A stretch of DNA of 48,655 nucleotides, taken from CAZEBW01 sp964510205 (GTDB lineage Bacteria; Chloroflexota; Anaerolineae; VGOG01). The notes beneath the pieces were generated by a model, which worked only from the letters and a program-made list of their open reading frames with translations, made no database searches and was not told where the DNA came from. The translations under genes were made by a program, and so were the position numbers. Shown piece by piece: positions 45,527 through 48,655 of this stretch. Numbering within the stretch: the first letter of the stretch is position 1; each line of letters begins with the position of its first letter. The stretch lies in the NCBI GenBank assembly GCA_964510205.1, contig CAZEBW010000022.1, forward strand, positions 1 to 48,655, given 5' to 3'.

Positions 45527-47380
45527 ATGGAAGACTTGTCTGCGCCAAACCAGATATCCCAAGATAGTCCTCTTGAAGAGAACTGTTTAGGATTGATCTC
45601 GACCTCTTTGTCATCAGAGTCAACCCAAGATGAATTCTACTTCTGGGTTGATGATCGCCGTTTAGTCGAAGCGACTCAGCTTGTTAGAGTCACTATGCCT
45701 CTCCCGGTTGAAGATCCTCGTGTCAAGAAACTGAGTCAGGATCACATCACAGCTGTCGGTGTCGTCGAACAAGTAAAAAGACAATCGGAATCGCGGAGTC
45801 TTGGCGCCGACCATGCTCGTTATGATGGGCAGGTAGAAGAGCAGCCTCTCTTGCCACCAACTGGCTTTACGTATGCTCACTGCCGAGTGCTTGATATTGA
45901 GCCTCTACTATTCGTTCCGCTTAAGGAGGGGCTTCCTGTTTTTCTTGCAAATGAAGAGGAAGCTGGCCGAGGTTATGGCTATCCAGAGATGGAGCAGGCC
46001 AATGCTGACCTGATAGTGGGCTTGCTACGCAATGGCGGCACAGAGGTGGCAGGGGCAGCAAAGCTAGACACGCGCTACATTCTTGGCGAGTTTGGCGGCC
46101 ATGTGAATGTCACAGGGGTAGCAGGAACTGGCACCAAAACCAGTTTCTTGATGGTTCTCGTCAAGATGCTTCTTCTACACGCTAAAGAGATCACGCTGAA
46201 TAATGCAGCAAATCCCCTGTACGTAGTGCCGATAGTGTTCAACGTTAAGGGGAACGATTTGATGTGGATCAATCAGCCCAACAAGCACTTTGATGCGGAA
46301 TCCAAAGACTGGAACACTTATCGAAGTGCTTGGGGTAATGAGTTGTTTAGAGGGTTTGCACAGCCTTTTGCTGAAGCTATGTTCTACAGCTATCCTGTTC
46401 AAGGCGGTAGCATAAGATCGGGCCTTCCCGCAGGAACCAAGAAGTACAGCTGGGGGCTCAAAGATGTTATCGAGTGGGGTGTGGAGAAGTATCTGTTCAG
46501 CGTTGAGACCCGTTCTCATGAATTGATGCAGGGAGTCCTTGAGGACGCTTTCCAGTACATCTCCAAGACCGCAGCACACGTCCCCTCGGGCCGGACCCTC
46601 GATAGTAGTAGGGGTGTCAGCAACTTCAGTGAGTTGGTCAAATGGATGATAGACGCGACTATCAAACCGGAAGATGCTGAGGATAAGCACTACCTTATCA
46701 AGCGTCAGCATGACAGAAGCACAATCAAAGCCGCGACACGCCGATTGAATAACACGTTGGCTGGAGCACGAGGAGTCCTTGAAACTGGTAGCTCCAGTGG
46801 TGAACCTCCGCAGGTTACGAGTGATCAAACTTGTGATCCCATCGTTATTGATATTGATGGCCTAGAATCAGCGCCACAGCGATTTGTTGTGGCGTCTATC
46901 ATTGAGAGGATCAAACAACATCGTGAGAAGCATGCAGAGCGAAGACAAAGGTACATCATTGTGCTAGACGAACTCAACCGCTTTGCACCGCGAGGACGTA
47001 GCGATGAGGTCTCAAAACTCTTTGAGCATGTGGCCGCTCAGTTGCGATCGCAAGGGGTTATTTTGTTCGGCGCCCAGCAAAAGGCCAGCAATGTAGCTCC
47101 TTTGGTTTGGGAGAACGCTGCTACAAAAGCGCTGGGTCGTACAGGAGCGGTGGAGCTTTCCACAGATATGTGGCGTCAAGTTCTGCCTGCTGTCACACGA
47201 TCTCGAGCTGCCAGCCTGGGGCCGAGCGAGAAGATCATAATCCAGGACGTGTTCAACTATCCTATGCTGACCAACATCGCATTTACCCCGTGGGCAACTC
47301 GAAAGGACGAGATCGGGTCAGTCTTGCCAGAGAGTGGGAGGACTGTTCTTGACCAACTTGATTTTGGAGACGAAGAATGA
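45527..47380 (+). CDS. HerA/DUF87-like hexameric ATPase
   Basis: 617 residues. The N-terminal beta-barrel-like part runs to about 190. The P-loop is non-canonical: NVTGVAGTGTKTSFLM (about residues 195-210), where an extra residue precedes the lysine of Lys-Thr-Ser. Related bacterial HerA-like ATPases I recall share this form. Walker B is YIIVLDELNRFAPRG (about 477-491). A late arginine-rich part (RQVLPAVTRSRAASL) could supply arginine fingers. HerA ATPases translocate DNA for partner nucleases. The Mre11-like gene overlaps its stop (ATGA). Codon usage is more AT-rich than in most of the window. GGAGGTGGATACTCT precedes the ATG. Confidence 0.85.
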   Translation: MEDLSAPNQISQDSPLEENCLGLISTSLSSESTQDEFYFWVDDRRLVEATQLVRVTMPLPVEDPRVKKLSQDHITAVGVVEQVKRQSESRSLGADHARYDGQVEEQPLLPPTGFTYAHCRVLDIEPLLFVPLKEGLPVFLANEEEAGRGYGYPEMEQANADLIVGLLRNGGTEVAGAAKLDTRYILGEFGGHVNVTGVAGTGTKTSFLMVLVKMLLLHAKEITLNNAANPLYVVPIVFNVKGNDLMWINQPNKHFDAESKDWNTYRSAWGNELFRGFAQPFAEAMFYSYPVQGGSIRSGLPAGTKKYSWGLKDVIEWGVEKYLFSVETRSHELMQGVLEDAFQYISKTAAHVPSGRTLDSSRGVSNFSELVKWMIDATIKPEDAEDKHYLIKRQHDRSTIKAATRRLNNTLAGARGVLETGSSSGEPPQVTSDQTCDPIVIDIDGLESAPQRFVVASIIERIKQHREKHAERRQRYIIVLDELNRFAPRGRSDEVSKLFEHVAAQLRSQGVILFGAQQKASNVAPLVWENAATKALGRTGAVELSTDMWRQVLPAVTRSRAASLGPSEKIIIQDVFNYPMLTNIAFTPWATRKDEIGSVLPESGRTVLDQLDFGDEE

Positions 47381-48615
47381 GAATACTGCATACCGCTGAC
47401 TGGCACGTCGGTAAGGAATGGCGTGGGGTGGATCGGACACCGGACTTGAGGGATCATGTAATCCCCGAGATTGTTGACATTGCGATGCGAGAGCAAGTTG
47501 GATTGGTAGTGATCGCCGGGGACATCCTCGACGGTTTTGGGCGTGCGTCGCTCAATCTTTGCGCTATGTTGCTACGAAGACCGATCAAGCGGTTATTGGA
47601 AGCCGATATCCATGTCGCGCTGATTCCAGGCAATCACGATAGCAGGCCTTTGTTTCTACTGCTGGAAGCCGCCTTGAACATCAGTCCGCTGAGCGAAAAC
47701 GCTCAGCTCGTTATCTTTACGAAGCCAGACTTGTGCTATTTTGACAATGTTCAAGTGCTAGGGATGCCATACCTTGCAGCTCATCACTTCAGGCGTTTGC
47801 TTGCCGGTCAGAACATTAGCTTTCCGATAGAAGGCGATCTGCAGAATCAGACCTTGAGTGTCCAATACGAGAGAGTGCTTCAAACAATAAAGGAGACTAA
47901 GCTGAATAGTCGCGAACCTGCCATTCTGATTGGACATTTCTCTGTGTCGGGCTCAAAGCTCTGTCTGGAAGATAGCGAGGATCGAAAGGGTTATGCTGGT
48001 TACGAGACCTCTTATGCGCGAGACTTGGTGATCAGCCGGGAAGCGCTTCTCAACAGTGACCAAATGCCGCAATACAATGCGCTTGGGCACATGCACCTGG
48101 GCCAATCTGTCGAGGAGACTGTGACGCCTACCTACTATGCCGGTGCCCCTGATCGCTTTGAACGAGGCGAGGAAGAGTATCAACCCCGCGTGTTGCTAGT
48201 GGATTTGCCTGACAAAGGTGATGTTGAGGTTACCCCTGTTCTACTCGGCAAAACCACTCCTTTCATCAACGAGATGATTTCTGATAGAACTGGGCTAGAA
48301 ACACTGGCCGACGGTTTGGGGAAGGAAGGCTCGAAGCGGGTGCTGGGCGATTTGATCATAAAAGTGGGGGACATCGCTGATTACCCACCCCTACGTGATG
48401 AAGCATATGATTTCTTTCCGCGCCTAAGAGAGGCAAACACAGTACGTCCCGAGACACCAGAATCTAGCATGCCAGTCAAGTTCGAGACTACGACTGACTA
48501 CGCCCAAATTACCAACCCTAAAGTGGTTTTTGACGAATTCTTCTCCAGCAGCTTTTCGGAGGAACAGGTACCCCACCTGCAAAAGGCCCTCGACACTATT
48601 CTAGGAGTGCTCTGA
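47377..48615 (+). CDS. Mre11/SbcD-like DNA exonuclease subunit
   Basis: 412 residues with all phosphoesterase motifs in order: TADWHVG (Asp8, His10), GDILD (Asp49), GNHD (Asn86, His87), IGHFS (His187) and GHMH (His238, His240). The capping and Rad50-contact region follows at about 270-412 and ends LQKALDTILGVL. It is a manganese-dependent double-strand exonuclease and single-strand endonuclease acting with an SMC-like ATPase. The start overlaps the HerA stop (ATGA). A probable Rad50/SbcC start follows 23 nt after its stop. Confidence 0.93.
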   Translation: MRILHTADWHVGKEWRGVDRTPDLRDHVIPEIVDIAMREQVGLVVIAGDILDGFGRASLNLCAMLLRRPIKRLLEADIHVALIPGNHDSRPLFLLLEAALNISPLSENAQLVIFTKPDLCYFDNVQVLGMPYLAAHHFRRLLAGQNISFPIEGDLQNQTLSVQYERVLQTIKETKLNSREPAILIGHFSVSGSKLCLEDSEDRKGYAGYETSYARDLVISREALLNSDQMPQYNALGHMHLGQSVEETVTPTYYAGAPDRFERGEEEYQPRVLLVDLPDKGDVEVTPVLLGKTTPFINEMISDRTGLETLADGLGKEGSKRVLGDLIIKVGDIADYPPLRDEAYDFFPRLREANTVRPETPESSMPVKFETTTDYAQITNPKVVFDEFFSSSFSEEQVPHLQKALDTILGVL

Positions 48616-48638
48616 AAAACCCTCCATACGGAGGTAAT

Positions 48639-48655
48639 TTGCACCTTCACAACGT
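48639..48655 (+). CDS. Start of a probable Rad50/SbcC gene (cut by the window edge)
   Basis: Five codons are visible from TTG 48639 (reading M/L-H-L-H-N), preceded by GGAGG at 48630-48634. The position after an Mre11-like gene and the HLHN start, like the RLxLxNF opening of Rad50/SbcC, suggest the ATPase subunit. The evidence is positional; the gene lies outside the window. Confidence 0.45.

Noticed and set aside
1..48655. tRNA, rRNA or tmRNA genes
   Set aside because: I looked in all intergenic stretches and recognised no cloverleaf or rRNA core sequence; a covariance scan was not possible.

Overview
The window is about 48.7 kb of bacterial chromosome with no rRNA, no tRNA that I could recognise, no CRISPR array and no phage block. 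Base composition is GC-rich in most genes and visibly more AT-rich at about 17.9-19.6 kb and 44.4-48.6 kb. I infer a member of the Chloroflexota (Anaerolineae-like). The reasons are the mixture of gene families (bactofilin, FGE-domain lipoprotein, secreted proteins ending in a YLPL-type tail, a G1P-dehydrogenase homologue, many DMT and ABC exporters) and the heavy load of small dispersed repeats. This is inference; no marker gene is present to prove it.

Layout: 0.1-4.7 kb holds an FGGY sugar kinase, a GNAT-like protein and, on the minus strand, a histidine phosphatase and a zinc-ribbon membrane protein. 4.8-5.3 kb is a DUF4258/DUF2283 pair. 5.4-11.0 kb holds a MrfA-like helicase with an HNH insertion, a membrane-anchored reductive-dehalogenase-like Fe-S protein, and a MrfB-like exonuclease; MrfA and MrfB are partners in a UvrABC-independent excision repair pathway in Bacillus. 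11.0-15.8 kb carries a DMT transporter and a two-gene heterodimeric ABC exporter with one degenerate ATP site. 16.2-19.6 kb has an RNA ligase followed by AbrB/RelE and HigB/HigA toxin-antitoxin modules and a small conserved hypothetical. 19.8-31.2 kb is a mixed housekeeping stretch: FGE lipoprotein, DUF362, EamA, Fpg/Nei, NUDIX, FAH, two DUF3795 proteins, G1P dehydrogenase, MFS, PncC and a thioesterase. 31.2-36.7 kb is a minus-strand run: membrane glycosyltransferase, M20 peptidase, TIGR04076, asparaginase and RdgB. It is followed by a bactofilin and a cellulose-synthase-like GT2. 39.2-42.6 kb encodes a 1001-residue secreted beta-repeat protein and a small secreted partner.

The most interesting part is 42.6-48.7 kb. 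Two loci, about 2.6 kb apart, carry the same leader: a near-consensus promoter, a strong ribosome binding site, a three-codon ORF (ATG-two codons-TGA) and a terminator-like hairpin that begins at that stop codon. One copy precedes an unknown signal-anchored membrane protein. The other precedes a HerA-like ATPase / Mre11-like nuclease / (at the window edge) probable Rad50/SbcC operon. Three GTAC-type palindromes stand directly upstream of the second promoter and match the LexA box pattern known from cyanobacteria. I read this as a candidate damage- or stress-controlled DNA end-processing or defence operon with an undescribed attenuator.

A second theme is repeat invasion. Tandem heptanucleotide repeats, 87-99 bp GTCATTGCGAG elements, 97-100 bp elements with 15-bp AGAC...GTCT ends, and small hairpins lie between genes. 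Several have also entered coding sequence in frame (helicase, ABC exporter, GT2) or supply gene ends (RdgB N- and C-terminus, M20 peptidase C-terminus).
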